Shown: positions 1 through 9,223, counted from the stretch's first letter. The stretch: DNA of 61,258 nt from Candidatus Kerfeldbacteria bacterium (GCA_903825245.1 CAIJZX010000013.1:1-61258), one strand, 5' to 3'. A program made the numbers and translations. Notes: generated by a model not told the origin, from the sequence alone.

Positions 1-1187
1 CCACGAACATAAACATTCTCTCCAGTACTATCAACAATGTAGTAGACACTGGTAGGTGTCGGTGGGTTCGGTGTAATCCCGAGCGTAATATTATTTGACT
101 GGATCGTCAGTCCTGATACGACCGAATTCGTGATACGGTAGGTATATACTCCAGCGTCAGCATCGCTGATGGTTTTTGTAAATACTCGTGCGGTGGCGCC
201 AGGAATCAGGGTTCCGTTTAAATACCATTGGTAACTATCATTGGCGTTGGCCGCAACTGACGGCGTAATCGTGGCCACGCTGCCACTGGTGAACATCACC
301 GTTCGTACGGTGTCGACGTTATTTTGCGGGCTGTACGTAAAGGTGCCGAAAGTGTGGTAGGTAGCATACTGCCCATCAAAATCAGAGAAGACGAAATTAT
401 CGTTTTCTATCTTGAATGCATCAAAATGACTGGCATCGTGAGGGATACTGGCTAAATAACTAGGAATCGGTCCGATAAGAAGATTGTTTTGCGCCCAAAA
501 TGACACCAACGAATTCTGTATGTGAAGCGGTATCGATCCCGTAAGTTGGTTACTGGAAATATATAAATAAGCCAAGCTCGTCATATTCAAAAATATATCC
601 GGGATATTTCCGGACAACTGGTTGTTGTTCAAAAAAATCGTGTAGAGTTTTGTTAGGCTAGAAAATTGTGTCGGAATCGATCCGGTCAAGCCGTTGCTGT
701 AGAGCGAAAGATTAGTAAGTTTTGTTAAGTTACCGATAGATGTCGGAATTGTGCCCGAGAGCGTACTGCCATTTGCTCCAAGCGAAAGACTTGTTAATTG
801 TGGTAAATTGCCAAGCTCGGTCGGTAACGAGCCAACTAAATTGTTCCCCCCATAAGTTGTATTGAGATCCAACACAGTCACGTGGCCTCCGCTCACGGAC
901 ACACCGTACCAAGTACTTACCGCTGAAGCGGTATTCCAATTCGTATGGTTTGTCCAGTTACTTCCGACCGTACTTGTATAAAGTGCCATTAATGCAGTAC
1001 ATTCGGCCTGTGGCACACCGGTTACTCCTGTATTTGCACAATCAACGCCAGCTGCGTGTGAAATTTTTGGTAATAGAACCACTCCCCCAGCAAATACTAG
1101 GGAGAATGCCAACAATATTACGATTGGCTTACGGAAACGCAAAACCACGGATACCGTCCTCTTCTTCGATTTCCTATGCGCCCTCAT
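1..1187 (-). CDS. Exported leucine-rich-repeat protein with Ig-like domain (3' end outside window)
   Basis: The frame is open from an ATG at 1187 to the window edge, giving 395 visible residues without a stop. Residues 1-20 are basic, followed by a hydrophobic stretch and a likely signal-peptidase site near SHAAG. Residues about 110-245 hold roughly five plant-type leucine-rich repeats of the form LTGSIPxxxxxLxxLxxLxLxxNxL. Residues about 290-370 resemble an Ig-like domain (YQWYLNGTLIPGAT, then DAGVYTYRITN). LRR-Ig surface proteins usually mediate adhesion or binding; the target cannot be inferred here. No Shine-Dalgarno is visible. It is divergent from the LCP gene. Confidence 0.85.
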   Translation of the reverse strand, partial: MRAHRKSKKRTVSVVLRFRKPIVILLAFSLVFAGGVVLLPKISHAAGVDCANTGVTGVPQAECTALMALYTSTVGSNWTNHTNWNTASAVSTWYGVSVSGGHVTVLDLNTTYGGNNLVGSLPTELGNLPQLTSLSLGANGSTLSGTIPTSIGNLTKLTNLSLYSNGLTGSIPTQFSSLTKLYTIFLNNNQLSGNIPDIFLNMTSLAYLYISSNQLTGSIPLHIQNSLVSFWAQNNLLIGPIPSYLASIPHDASHFDAFKIENDNFVFSDFDGQYATYHTFGTFTYSPQNNVDTVRTVMFTSGSVATITPSVAANANDSYQWYLNGTLIPGATARVFTKTISDADAGVYTYRITNSVVSGLTIQSNNITLGITPNPPTPTSVYYIVDSTGENVYVR

Positions 1188-1364
1188 TGGTTTCAGTAGA
1201 TTACTGAATAAATACGTTACTCTATACGTACTACGATAATACCACACTGTTGTCAACAAGTAACGTTTTTTGCCACTCCATCAATTGGGCGTGGGCTAAA
1301 AATCAGGAATCCCACCCTGTACCGTTCAGACAACAATTACTGTTTCCATATACTACGGGATGGG

Positions 1365-1393
1365 TTGTCGGGAAGGCCAAGTGCCGGTATACT
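1365..1393 (+). promoter_or_regulatory. Promoter of the LCP gene
   Basis: TTGTCG (1365-1370), a 17-base spacer and TATACT (1388-1393) predict a start of transcription near 1400. This puts the in-frame ATG at 1360 upstream of the transcript, so the ATG at 1420 is preferred for the LCP gene. Confidence 0.65.
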
Positions 1394-1419
1394 ATCGTGG
1401 CTATAGATTACCCTCTTTA

Positions 1420-3165
1420 ATGAAACCTATTACTCCACAACGCGTCCCACCGGCCAGCATGCAAGCACTTCCTTTGCGTGGACAACTCCTCGGCCAGCCG
1501 AAGCTTGTTCGCCATCACCGAATCCGCTGGACCGTTTTGAGTGTCAGCGCGCTCGTGTTGATTGTCCTTGTTACCGGTGGCTGGCTCGCCTATCGAGCTA
1601 TTTCGGTTATCAATACGAAGAAACTTGACGGCTCGAAGCTTTCCTTCTTTCAACAACTGACACACATCGTTACTTCTACCGACCAACAATTGCAAGGCGA
1701 GTCAGATGACCGTGTGAATATTCTCCTCCTCGGTTACGGCGGTGCCGGCCATGACGGCCCATATTTAACCGACACGATGATGCTGGTCAGTTTCCAACCG
1801 TCAACAAAAAAAGTAGCACTCATATCCATTCCTCGTGATCTGTATGTCAATATCCCCGGCTACGGTTATCGAAAGATCAATGAGATCATGTCCGACGGGC
1901 GGGATCAGAAATATCCCGGTGGAGGCGAAGCGATGACCGTCAAGGTCGTCAGTGATCTCCTGAATACACCGATCCAGTATTATGCCAGTATCGATTTTAA
2001 CGGCTTCAAGCAAGTCATTGATCAAGTTGGTGGTGTGACGGTCACCGTCGATCGGACATTCTACGACGCGATGTACCCCGATAGTGGTATCGGGTACGAT
2101 CCGGTCAGCTTTAAAGCCGGCACCCAAACCATGAACGGTACCACCGCTTTGAAATTCGCTCGCTCGCGCCACGGTAATAATGGTGAAGGCACCGACTTCG
2201 CTCGCGCCGCTCGCCAACAAAAAATTATTCTAGCTCTGAAGGATAAATTATTATCGTTCGGAACGTTGTCGAATCCAAAAAAGATTTCCGATATTCTGGG
2301 CAGTCTCGGCACACATAGCCAAACGAATATGGAAGTGTGGGAAATGTTACGGTTAGGAAAACTCGCCGGCGGCATGAAATCGGACAATATTATCAATCGT
2401 GTCATTGATGATAGTACCAACGGCCTCGTTAAGGCTGCTACCGGTTACGGTGGCGCCTTTATCCTAATCCCGCGCGACGGAACATATCAAGATATTCAAT
2501 TCATGGTTCGCAACGTTTTTGCTGAAGCCACCGCCGAACAAGAACATGCCACCATCGCCGTCGTCAACGCTTCCGGCGTCAGCGGGCTTGGTGCCTCTGT
2601 CGCTGCAGAATTGCGGCAGTTAAAATTAACTGTAGTAAAATCGAGCACCTTCACTCAAACCGTCGGACAAACAGTAATTGTCTCGGCTCAACCCGGTAAA
2701 TTTCCCATCACTGAGCAATTCGTTAATCTTTACCGTCATGGCGCCGGCGTCCTCTCACTGAGTAGCTGGCAATCGCAGACCGGCGACACCACGTTGCAAA
2801 CGATCATGACGACACCCATCACCGTTTCACAAACAACAAGCTCGATTGTCAATGGAAATACTATCACCACCAATACCACTAGCGGCACTTTACCGGATAT
2901 TATTGTCGTCCTCGGACAAGACCAACCGAAAGCTGGCGCCTCGGTTCTTCCGGCGTTCCTTTCGGGATCAACATCCACCACCTCCACAACCAATAGTAAC
3001 ACCAACACAAAATCAACTGCGACGAATGCAAACGCAAACACGAATACTAAAACCACGAATACCAACACTAAGACTGCCAATACGAACACAAAAACCACCA
3101 ACACAAATACATCCAGCGCAAAAAATACTAATAGCGCTTCAATCAACTCGAATACCAATTTATGA
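1420..3165 (+). CDS. LytR-CpsA-Psr (LCP) family cell-wall glycopolymer ligase
   Basis: 581 residues. A short cytoplasmic N-terminus is followed by one membrane span (about residues 35-60) and an extracellular LCP domain (NILLLGYGG, TDTMMLVSF, IPRDLYVNIPG, KINEI, then the Arg-rich LKFARSRH). LCP enzymes transfer lipid-linked glycopolymers to the cell wall. A LytR_C domain follows around residues 375-470 (VVNASGVSGLGASVA). The last 70 or so residues are almost only Asn, Thr, Ser and Lys, a flexible tail. The start at 1420 follows the promoter at 1365-1393. The stop overlaps the pth start as ATGA. Confidence 0.9.
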   Translation: MKPITPQRVPPASMQALPLRGQLLGQPKLVRHHRIRWTVLSVSALVLIVLVTGGWLAYRAISVINTKKLDGSKLSFFQQLTHIVTSTDQQLQGESDDRVNILLLGYGGAGHDGPYLTDTMMLVSFQPSTKKVALISIPRDLYVNIPGYGYRKINEIMSDGRDQKYPGGGEAMTVKVVSDLLNTPIQYYASIDFNGFKQVIDQVGGVTVTVDRTFYDAMYPDSGIGYDPVSFKAGTQTMNGTTALKFARSRHGNNGEGTDFARAARQQKIILALKDKLLSFGTLSNPKKISDILGSLGTHSQTNMEVWEMLRLGKLAGGMKSDNIINRVIDDSTNGLVKAATGYGGAFILIPRDGTYQDIQFMVRNVFAEATAEQEHATIAVVNASGVSGLGASVAAELRQLKLTVVKSSTFTQTVGQTVIVSAQPGKFPITEQFVNLYRHGAGVLSLSSWQSQTGDTTLQTIMTTPITVSQTTSSIVNGNTITTNTTSGTLPDIIVVLGQDQPKAGASVLPAFLSGSTSTTSTTNSNTNTKSTATNANANTNTKTTNTNTKTANTNTKTTNTNTSSAKNTNSASINSNTNL

Positions 3166-3698
3166 TTATCGTCGGATTAGGAAATCCGGGGAAAGAGTAT
3201 GAAGGAACGCGACATAATGTTGGGTTTGAGGTGCTTGATGAAATGATAAAAAAATTCCCGGACGCTTCTTGGCAAAAGGAATTTGGCGTGGATTGGTACA
3301 AGATCAATAACCATTACCTCGTCAAACCTCAAGAGTACATGAATGCCAGTGGTACGACTCTCAATTCTTTTATACAAAAAAAGGGAATACCGATCGTGGG
3401 TGCAACCACAGAACCCTTGCTAGTACTCGTTATCCATGACGATCTCGATTTTCCACTCGGTGAAATTCATGAACAATTGAATCGTTCGGCTGGGGGGCAT
3501 AACGGTATTCAATCAATCATTGATGCGCTTGGCACGCAAAACTTCTCGCGGCTGCGCATCGGCATCGGCAATAATCGTGAACTGAATATTCCGGCTGAAG
3601 CATATGTACTGCAAAAATTTTCAACTGAGGAGCGCCTCGTCATCAACACAGCAATCGATACTGCTGCACAAATAGTAAAGAATAAAATTCAAGTATAG
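3162..3698 (+). CDS. pth: Peptidyl-tRNA hydrolase
   Basis: 178 residues, slightly short for the family. It recycles peptidyl-tRNA dropped by ribosomes. Visible motifs are VGLGNPGKEYEGTRHNVG with the catalytic His at residue 18, PQEYMNASG with the substrate-contacting Asn, HDDLDFPLG with the catalytic Asp, and SAGGHNGIQSI. It overlaps the LCP stop by four bases and is probably translationally coupled; there is no Shine-Dalgarno. Confidence 0.95.
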   Translation: MIIVGLGNPGKEYEGTRHNVGFEVLDEMIKKFPDASWQKEFGVDWYKINNHYLVKPQEYMNASGTTLNSFIQKKGIPIVGATTEPLLVLVIHDDLDFPLGEIHEQLNRSAGGHNGIQSIIDALGTQNFSRLRIGIGNNRELNIPAEAYVLQKFSTEERLVINTAIDTAAQIVKNKIQV

Positions 3699-3730
3699 GA
3701 AAAAACCGCTATGGAGAGTTCCGAAGCGGT
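3699..3730 (-). terminator. Intrinsic terminator of the minus-strand gene at 3709
   Basis: Read on the minus strand: ACCGCT (3725-3730), a 14-base loop, AGCGGT (3705-3710), then six T. The stop codon of the longer reading frame (3709-3711) lies inside the descending arm. Confidence 0.6.
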
Positions 3731-4137
3731 AAAAGTGCTACTGAAAAGATGTCGTGGTCCCGTGTCGGCCGTCCCTGGCCTGCGTGTCGGTCTCTTGCCG
3801 GTGTACGCATTTCAGCGAAAACGAGTCGATCAGGACCACGTAACAACCAGTGGGGACATTCCTGAACCGAAAGCATACCGCGCAATCGGATCTTTTTTCC
3901 GGAATGGAGATCAAGCGATAACGTGTAGAACTTGGCGTCACCGCGTTCTTCAGAGATAGCCGCCCTTGTGGCTACTCCCCCCACCGTACAATCTGCAGCC
4001 AGCTTCCTACGTACAAGGTGCACGATACCCGAGAGAACTCGAGTACCGTAACCACGGATGGCGTCCACACTAGGAGGGGTAATAGACGTCGTCCGTGTTG
4101 TACGTAGAAAGCTGGCGAAGAAAGGGTGAAAGAACAA
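3709..4137 (-). CDS. Hypothetical protein, start uncertain
   Basis: An open frame of up to 142 codons from a TTG at 4137, with no recognised domain. The most protein-like part is the second half (residues about 65-110, with LDLHSGKKIRLRG). A TTGACA box (minus strand, bases 4170-4175) and TAACCT (4147-4152) 17 bases apart place a transcript start near 4140. There is a terminator at the 3' end, so the region is probably transcribed from this strand. The 5' half overlaps a 19-bp inverted repeat (3998-4116), so translation may start later, for example at a GTG at 3984. No Shine-Dalgarno was found. A 67-codon alternative frame ends just before the terminator. Confidence 0.3.
   Translation of the reverse strand: MFFHPFFASFLRTTRTTSITPPSVDAIRGYGTRVLSGIVHLVRRKLAADCTVGGVATRAAISEERGDAKFYTLSLDLHSGKKIRLRGMLSVQECPHWLLRGPDRLVFAEMRTPARDRHAGQGRPTRDHDIFSVALLPLRNSP
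3998..4116. repeat. Inverted repeat, 19-bp arms, 81-base spacer
   Basis: Arms 3998-4016 and 4098-4116 are complementary with one mismatch. The spacer holds a small hairpin around CTCGAG. It lies early in the minus-strand transcript that starts near 4140, so it could fold as a leader structure. Confidence 0.7.
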
Positions 4138-4208
4138 CGAGCGAGCAGGTTATCACAACCCACCCTCTCTGTCAATACCTGAGAAAAGCACATGATACAT
4201 ATTTGCTC

Positions 4209-4237
4209 TTGCCAAATTCTCTCAACTGCGCTATACT
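4209..4237 (+). promoter_or_regulatory. mfd promoter
   Basis: TTGCCA (4209-4214), 17 bases, TATACT (4232-4237). The expected transcript start is near 4244, leaving an 18-base leader before the GTG at 4262. Confidence 0.65.
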
Positions 4238-4261
4238 TCTTGTACAGTATATACCGATTCT

Positions 4262-7200
4262 GTGCCTCCTTCACGTGCAACCGTGGTCAAGGAGCCTGTA
4301 CTGAGTTCACCTGAGGGACCATTACGGCAACTGACCGAACAATTGAATACGAATGATATCGCTCGGCTGGTGGGTATTCCCAATCCAAGTGCCGAAGCTT
4401 TTGCGTTCGCCAGAATTTTCTCGACATTGCCACCGGCCACACAGATTGTCTACATTGTCGGCTCAGAGCGAGAACAGGACATTGCGGTCGCTGGTTTGGC
4501 TGCCTGGCAACCAGTGGATCAACATCGCACTGTGACCGCCGTTCCCCCGCTCAGCGCAGCCCTTTTGGATCGACTCCTTCGCCATGAGCCAATTATTCTG
4601 GTAGCACAACAGAGTGCCTTTGCTGAGTCCCTGCCACATCCAAACGAACTCCACGACCAATTTGTTACTGTCACTGTCAGCGACACGATGTCACCAAACA
4701 CCATCGTCAAACTCCTGTCAGACGCCGGATACGACAACGAATCTGAAGTCGGCCGACCAGGTCAATTTGCAAAACGTGGCGAGGTAATTGATGTGTGGCC
4801 GGTAGAAAATGAATCGGCATTTCGAATCGCTCTGGATATCGGTACGGTTAAAAGTATTCGACATATCGGCGAAACGAAAACGCCGCCCCTTAATGAGCTT
4901 ATCTGTCCGCCGGTTGGCATGAAGGAGCTTGATCCACGTATTTCACTTCTCGCCTATCTCCAGCCGATGCGTACCTTGATCGTTGTCCCCCGACAATCGT
5001 TACTCGAATCATTGCCCCGCGGCAAAGATGCGGTGAAGCACTACAAGCAACTTATTGTTGAACCGTTCGGTGGCGATGGTGCGGTAAAACTTGATTGGCG
5101 AGCGGCTGCAAATTACCATGGACAGTGGCCGCTAGCGGCTAAAGATTTTGCCCGCTTTGCGAAAGAGAATTATTCGATTACCATTCAATCGAAGCGGAAA
5201 GCAGAACTCATCGGACAACTTGAGCGTCAAAAAGTATCAGTCAAGAAAATTCAGTGGCTTGAAACGCCAGCCTTAGCCCAGGGATTTATCGCCCCATCTG
5301 AAAATTTTGTGTACTTTACCGATACGGAACTTTTCGGACGCGATGAACGTTCGCGGGCGAATCGACGGCGCGTGGAAGATGTTTTCCTCGGCGACCTGGA
5401 GCCGGGTGATTTCGTCGTCCACCTCGATCACGGCATCGGTAAATTCAGCGGCATGCGCCTCCAGCATGTTAATGAATATACGAAAGAATACTTTGTCATT
5501 GAATACGCCGAAGGCGATAAATTATATGTTCCGGTCGAAACCGCCGACAAGATTACGCGCTATATCGGCAGTCCCCATCCAAAACTCCATAAACTCTCCG
5601 GTTCGAGCTGGGCTGCGGTGACAAAGAAAATCCGCCAAGACGCCAGCGCGACGGCAAAAGAACTCCTCGAGCTATACGCGCACCGTGAACTGGCGAAAGC
5701 GCCAATGCTCCTGCCGGCTCCGGCGGAAGAAGAAATTCTCGACGCGGCTTTTAAATACGATTTAACCGCCGACCAAGAACGTACGCTCCAAGAAACACTG
5801 AGCGACCTCGAACGCGACATCCCGATGGATCGACTCGTCTGCGGTGACGTCGGATTCGGCAAAACTGAAGTCGCGATCCGCGCCGCGTTTCGGACGGTTA
5901 TGAACAAGAAACAAGTGGCGCTCTTGTCCCCGACCACTATTCTTACCCAACAGCACTACGACACATTCCGCAATCGTCTCAAACAATTCCCGGTTCGCAT
6001 CGGCGCCCTGTCGCGTTTTGAAAGCGATGAACATCAAGAAGAGGTGCTGGCGAAATTGAAAACAGGTGAAATCGATATTGTCATCGGCACGCATCGCCTA
6101 CTCTCGACCGATGTGAAATTTAAAAGCCTGGGACTCATCATCGTCGATGAAGAACAGCGGTTTGGTGTGAAACATAAAGAGCGCTTGAAGGTCATGCGCA
6201 CTGAATCACACGTCTTAACCCTTACCGCCACGCCAATTCCACGCACATTAAATTTTGCTTTATCCGGATTGCGCGATATCAGCGTTATCGAAACCGCTCC
6301 AGAGGGTCGCCGGCCGATTGAAACGAATATTGTGCCGTACTCTGATGACGTGGTGATCGATGCTATTCAACGCGAACTTGATCGGAAAGGTCAAATCTAC
6401 TTCGTCCACAATGAAGTGGAAACCATGGAAGCAGAAAAGAAACGTTTAGAAAAACTTATCCCCGGTGTGAGTATCGGCATGGCCCACGGTCAAATGGACG
6501 AGAAGAAATTATCGCATGTGATGGAAGAGTTTGATAACCAACGTCTCGACATCCTACTCGCCTCAACCATCATTGAAAACGGTCTCGATTTACCGAATGT
6601 CAATACGTTGATTGTCGATTACGCTACGGAATTTGGCTTAGCACAATTATATCAATTGCGCGGACGCATCGGCCGCGGTGATCGCCAAGCCTACTCGTAT
6701 TTCCTCTATCGCTCCGATAAAGTCGTCGGCAAGCCGTCAAAGCGTTTACAGGCCCTGATGGAAGCGCGTGAACTTGGCAGCGGCTTCCGCTTAGCGATGC
6801 GTGACTTAGAAATCCGCGGTACCGGAAATATTCTCGGCGATAAACAACACGGCCACGTGACCGCCATCGGTCTCAATTTGTACGCGCGGTTATTGGCGCA
6901 AGCGGTCGAAGAACTTCGCACCGGCCGGCCGGCGCGCGCCACGCACGATATTCTCCTGGACTTGCCGATGGAAATCGCTATTCCGAAAGATTTCATCACC
7001 AGTGAACCAAAACGCTTGCGCATGTACCAACGCTTAGCCGGCATCGAAACTATTGAGGATTTGCGCGAGTTCCGCAAAGAAGAATTCCATAACGAAAAAC
7101 TGCCGGAACCGTTGCTCAACTTGTTGGAAACGTTGGAGCTCAAAATCCTCGCCCAACGGACACCGATTACGGCGATGCAAGAATCGAAATACACTGTTGA

Positions 7201-7441
7201 CGGCATCAGTAAAGAAAAAATCCTGATTAAGTTCAGCCATATGATTACACCGGAGCAAATCGGTAAGCTTCTGGAGCGAAATCAAGCCTGGGACTTCACA
7301 CCAGAGTTTATCAAAATCGACCGTGAGGCCTTAGGAAAAAATTGGCTTCACGAACTCAAGGAAGTTACGAAGATTTTTACAGAACAAGAGGTGGCTGTCA
7401 CTACGCCGCAAAGTAAAGAAGTCGCGGGAGTAACAAAATAA
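4262..7441 (+). CDS. mfd: Transcription-repair coupling factor
   Basis: 1059 residues from a GTG start. Mfd removes RNA polymerase stalled at DNA damage and recruits UvrA. The order of domains is normal: an N-terminal UvrB-homology module, an RNA-polymerase interaction domain (PGDFVVHLDHGIGKF, about residue 380), then the translocase with Walker A CGDVGFGKTEVA (about 526), the DEEQ box DEEQRFGVKHKERLK (about 629), TATPIPRTLNFAL, the TRG region ELGSGFRLAMRDLEIRG (about 833) and a TRCF C-terminal domain. It is somewhat shorter than the roughly 1150 residues of E. coli Mfd. The GTG start is supported by the promoter at 4209-4237. Confidence 0.95.
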   Translation: MPPSRATVVKEPVLSSPEGPLRQLTEQLNTNDIARLVGIPNPSAEAFAFARIFSTLPPATQIVYIVGSEREQDIAVAGLAAWQPVDQHRTVTAVPPLSAALLDRLLRHEPIILVAQQSAFAESLPHPNELHDQFVTVTVSDTMSPNTIVKLLSDAGYDNESEVGRPGQFAKRGEVIDVWPVENESAFRIALDIGTVKSIRHIGETKTPPLNELICPPVGMKELDPRISLLAYLQPMRTLIVVPRQSLLESLPRGKDAVKHYKQLIVEPFGGDGAVKLDWRAAANYHGQWPLAAKDFARFAKENYSITIQSKRKAELIGQLERQKVSVKKIQWLETPALAQGFIAPSENFVYFTDTELFGRDERSRANRRRVEDVFLGDLEPGDFVVHLDHGIGKFSGMRLQHVNEYTKEYFVIEYAEGDKLYVPVETADKITRYIGSPHPKLHKLSGSSWAAVTKKIRQDASATAKELLELYAHRELAKAPMLLPAPAEEEILDAAFKYDLTADQERTLQETLSDLERDIPMDRLVCGDVGFGKTEVAIRAAFRTVMNKKQVALLSPTTILTQQHYDTFRNRLKQFPVRIGALSRFESDEHQEEVLAKLKTGEIDIVIGTHRLLSTDVKFKSLGLIIVDEEQRFGVKHKERLKVMRTESHVLTLTATPIPRTLNFALSGLRDISVIETAPEGRRPIETNIVPYSDDVVIDAIQRELDRKGQIYFVHNEVETMEAEKKRLEKLIPGVSIGMAHGQMDEKKLSHVMEEFDNQRLDILLASTIIENGLDLPNVNTLIVDYATEFGLAQLYQLRGRIGRGDRQAYSYFLYRSDKVVGKPSKRLQALMEARELGSGFRLAMRDLEIRGTGNILGDKQHGHVTAIGLNLYARLLAQAVEELRTGRPARATHDILLDLPMEIAIPKDFITSEPKRLRMYQRLAGIETIEDLREFRKEEFHNEKLPEPLLNLLETLELKILAQRTPITAMQESKYTVDGISKEKILIKFSHMITPEQIGKLLERNQAWDFTPEFIKIDREALGKNWLHELKEVTKIFTEQEVAVTTPQSKEVAGVTK

Positions 7442-7465
7442 AAACCACGAGTAACGTACTCGTGG
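7436..7465 (-). terminator. Terminator of the gene at 7476
   Basis: CCACGAGTA (7445-7453), ACG, TACTCGTGG (7457-7465). On the minus strand it is followed by TTTTTATTTT. The CCACGAG stem recurs in the terminators of the genes at 8241 and 20764. Confidence 0.8.
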
Positions 7466-7475
7466 AACTCCTCGC

Positions 7476-8006
7476 TCAGAGTTTGTGTATGGTGCGATTC
7501 TCGCGTGCCCACTTCTTGACTGCCTCGGCACACTCCCACTGCTCAGCAGTAAAATCTTCTGGATTGTCGACGGGCTTTCTCAGTAAGAGCCTGGCTACCG
7601 GCCGGAGCTCGTTCGGATCATCGGCCAGCGCAATAAACTTTTCCCATTCCTCGTCCGACATGGCCGGACTTTGAGCAATGGCGGTCAAGATTGTCGCGTC
7701 CTTAGGTGACAAAGGTATGCTTGCCGCATATCCAGGAGCACAATCAATAGCAATATCCTCAGCTGACAAGCCACGCGGGATATCGCTAGCCTTGATGTCC
7801 TTGAGCATCTTGGTCTGACCAATTTTCCAAACGACCGGCATCTCCTCCCTCGCAATCTTCACCCAAAATGGCCCAAAGTTCTTTTCGACATCCGGTTGCA
7901 TGCGTAGTTCATCGCGATACTTCACCGCTTCCTCTTCGGTAATAGGAAACGACAGCTGGACGTCCTTTTGATCGACATCAATCGTCAAACGATACGTGCT
8001 AGCCAT
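7476..8006 (-). CDS. Hypothetical protein, single-gene cassette
   Basis: 176 residues, acidic, soluble, no motif recognised. The start is fixed by a GGAGG Shine-Dalgarno (minus strand, 8011-8015) four bases before the ATG. Its own promoter is TTGACA (8075-8080), 16 bases, TAAGAT (8053-8058), and it has its own terminator. This layout, opposite in strand to mfd and dprA, repeats in the next three genes. Without homologues no role can be given. Confidence 0.75.
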   Translation of the reverse strand: MASTYRLTIDVDQKDVQLSFPITEEEAVKYRDELRMQPDVEKNFGPFWVKIAREEMPVVWKIGQTKMLKDIKASDIPRGLSAEDIAIDCAPGYAASIPLSPKDATILTAIAQSPAMSDEEWEKFIALADDPNELRPVARLLLRKPVDNPEDFTAEQWECAEAVKKWARENRTIHKL

Positions 8007-8131
8007 GAGGCCTCCATGTTCTTCTGCGGGTTATGAAAAGAGCGCGACTGATATCTTATTCCTTTTGTCAGCCCTGTCAATGTTTTTCAGTCCTTGCAAG
8101 AAAATAGAACTTGGTGTAGGGTCGAAGCGTG

Positions 8132-8170
8132 ACCTGTCTAGCCCCACTTTGTGTATCAAAGTGGGCAGGT
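8132..8170. repeat. Intercassette hairpin, copy 1
   Basis: ACCTG...CAGGT encloses CCCACTTT and AAAGTGGG with a 7-base loop. On the minus strand the pattern is CCTGCCCAC, loop, GTGGGGCT. A similar hairpin lies at 8624-8655, again between a terminator and the next cassette's promoter. On the plus strand it is followed by TTTT, so it could also terminate plus-strand transcription. Confidence 0.6.
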
Positions 8171-8192
8171 TTTCGGCATAGTAAATAACAAG

Positions 8193-8225
8193 AAAAACCC
8201 CACGAGAGACACCTACTCTGTGGGA
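8193..8225 (-). terminator. Terminator of the gene at 8241
   Basis: The minus-strand stem is formed by CCCACGAGAG and CTCTGTGGG (8198-8225, one bulge), followed by five T. It shares the CCCCACGAG arm with other cassettes. Confidence 0.7.
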
Positions 8226-8240
8226 TAACGAAATCATTTC

Positions 8241-8525
8241 TTAGGCTCGCGATCCTCGGGAAACAAGACCATTCTGAAGACAGAAGTTCTTGAGAAACGC
8301 CATGAACCTATCTTCCTCGGTATCAAAGATCTTCACTGACACATGCCAGCCGTTGGGGTGTTCGAGACACCCTTCCACCGACTTGAACGTCTTACCACCC
8401 TCGTATGCCTCGCTGGCGAACGCCCATCCAAAGTCCTCCATGAATTTCCAGACGTATTCTCTTGGAATGACTACTTCCAGCACAACGAAACGCATATACA
8501 CTGACACGTCGTTCTTTTCGGGCAT
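8241..8525 (-). CDS. Hypothetical protein, single-gene cassette
   Basis: 94 residues with an alternating hydrophobic pattern (MRFVVLEVVIPREYVWKFM) suggesting a small alpha/beta fold; family not recognised. The start is supported by a G-rich Shine-Dalgarno (AAGGGGGGTGAA) directly before the ATG. Promoter: TTGACA (minus, 8595-8600), 17 bases, TAGGTT (8572-8577). A private terminator follows the stop. Confidence 0.7.
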   Translation of the reverse strand: MPEKNDVSVYMRFVVLEVVIPREYVWKFMEDFGWAFASEAYEGGKTFKSVEGCLEHPNGWHVSVKIFDTEEDRFMAFLKNFCLQNGLVSRGSRA

Positions 8526-8623
8526 TTCACCCCCCTTGAAAGGAACTTGAATTAACTAGACTGATAGTGCCAACCTACAACATGTGTTTTTGTGTGTCAA
8601 TGTCGGTTAAAACATTCGCACTT

Positions 8624-8655
8624 GCCCAGCCCCACAAAAGAAGTTGTGGCAGGGA
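8624..8655. repeat. Intercassette hairpin, copy 2
   Basis: On the minus strand CCCTGCCACAAC pairs with GTTGTGGGGCTGGG-like bases around a short loop. Layout and sequence resemble the hairpin at 8132-8170: CCTGCC, CAC, loop, GTGGGGCT. Confidence 0.55.
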
Positions 8656-8661
8656 CAAAAT

Positions 8662-8695
8662 AAAAAACCCCTGGTGTAACTGATGTTCCAAGGGT
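8662..8695 (-). terminator. Terminator of the gene at 8705
   Basis: On the minus strand ACCCTTGG and CCAGGGGT form the stem, followed by TTTTTTA. Confidence 0.75.
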
Positions 8696-8704
8696 CTACT
8701 GCGT

Positions 8705-9124
8705 TTACTTCGGCAGATTACGAGCCGAGACGCCACGTCGCAGAAGATCGGAGCGCACCTTCTGCAAAATTCGAACTTGATCCATCGGATTAACGCTAGC
8801 TTTCGCTAGTTTGAGTCCAAGTGGTGTGATCAGCTTTATCATGCGCACTCGGCTAGCCACAGCTCCAAGATCCTTGAGGTCTTGGCCGGACAAGTTATCG
8901 TAACACCTGATCATCGCCTGCGAGTACAAACAGACGGACATTGCGCGTTGCGACTGACCGGGTTCCTCTTCCACTGCCGGCAGTGAATGCAGTGAATCAA
9001 TTGCCGACACAGTGGCTAGAAACTCCTGCCGCGACGCGAGAGGTTTCGTAGCAGCCGTGGCGGTACTACACCAAACGGAACCAATGATGGTCAGCGCCAG
9101 AAAACGGAGCAAATACCGTTGCAT
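8705..9124 (-). CDS. Small secreted hypothetical protein, single-gene cassette
   Basis: 139 residues from the ATG at 9124, chosen because GGAGG (minus, 9133-9137) lies eight bases upstream. An in-frame upstream start would precede this site. Residues 1-25 form a clear signal peptide (MQRYLLRFLALTIIG, ending near STATAA). The mature part has two Cys residues and a basic C-terminus; fold not recognised. Promoter: TTGACA (9214-9219), 17 bases, TAGTGT (9191-9196), overlapping a plus-strand TTGACA. Confidence 0.7.
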   Translation of the reverse strand: MQRYLLRFLALTIIGSVWCSTATAATKPLASRQEFLATVSAIDSLHSLPAVEEEPGQSQRAMSVCLYSQAMIRCYDNLSGQDLKDLGAVASRVRMIKLITPLGLKLAKASVNPMDQVRILQKVRSDLLRRGVSARNLPK

Positions 9125-9223
9125 CGCAAAATCCTCCGTGACCAAAGTTCAAGTTGTCGGAAAGTGCTATTCGTTAATAACGGACGGTTGACACTAGCAA
9201 ATACTATCGAATATGTCAAGACG

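Noticed and set aside
1360-1419. Longer start for the LCP protein (ATG at 1360)
   Set aside because: It would lie upstream of the transcript start predicted from TTGTCG-17-TATACT (1365-1393), and the extra residues are not LCP-like.
2736-3158. Open minus-strand frame of 140 codons rich in Val, Phe, Leu
   Set aside because: It is the mirror of the Asn/Thr repeat tail of the LCP protein; low-complexity codons give an open antisense frame.
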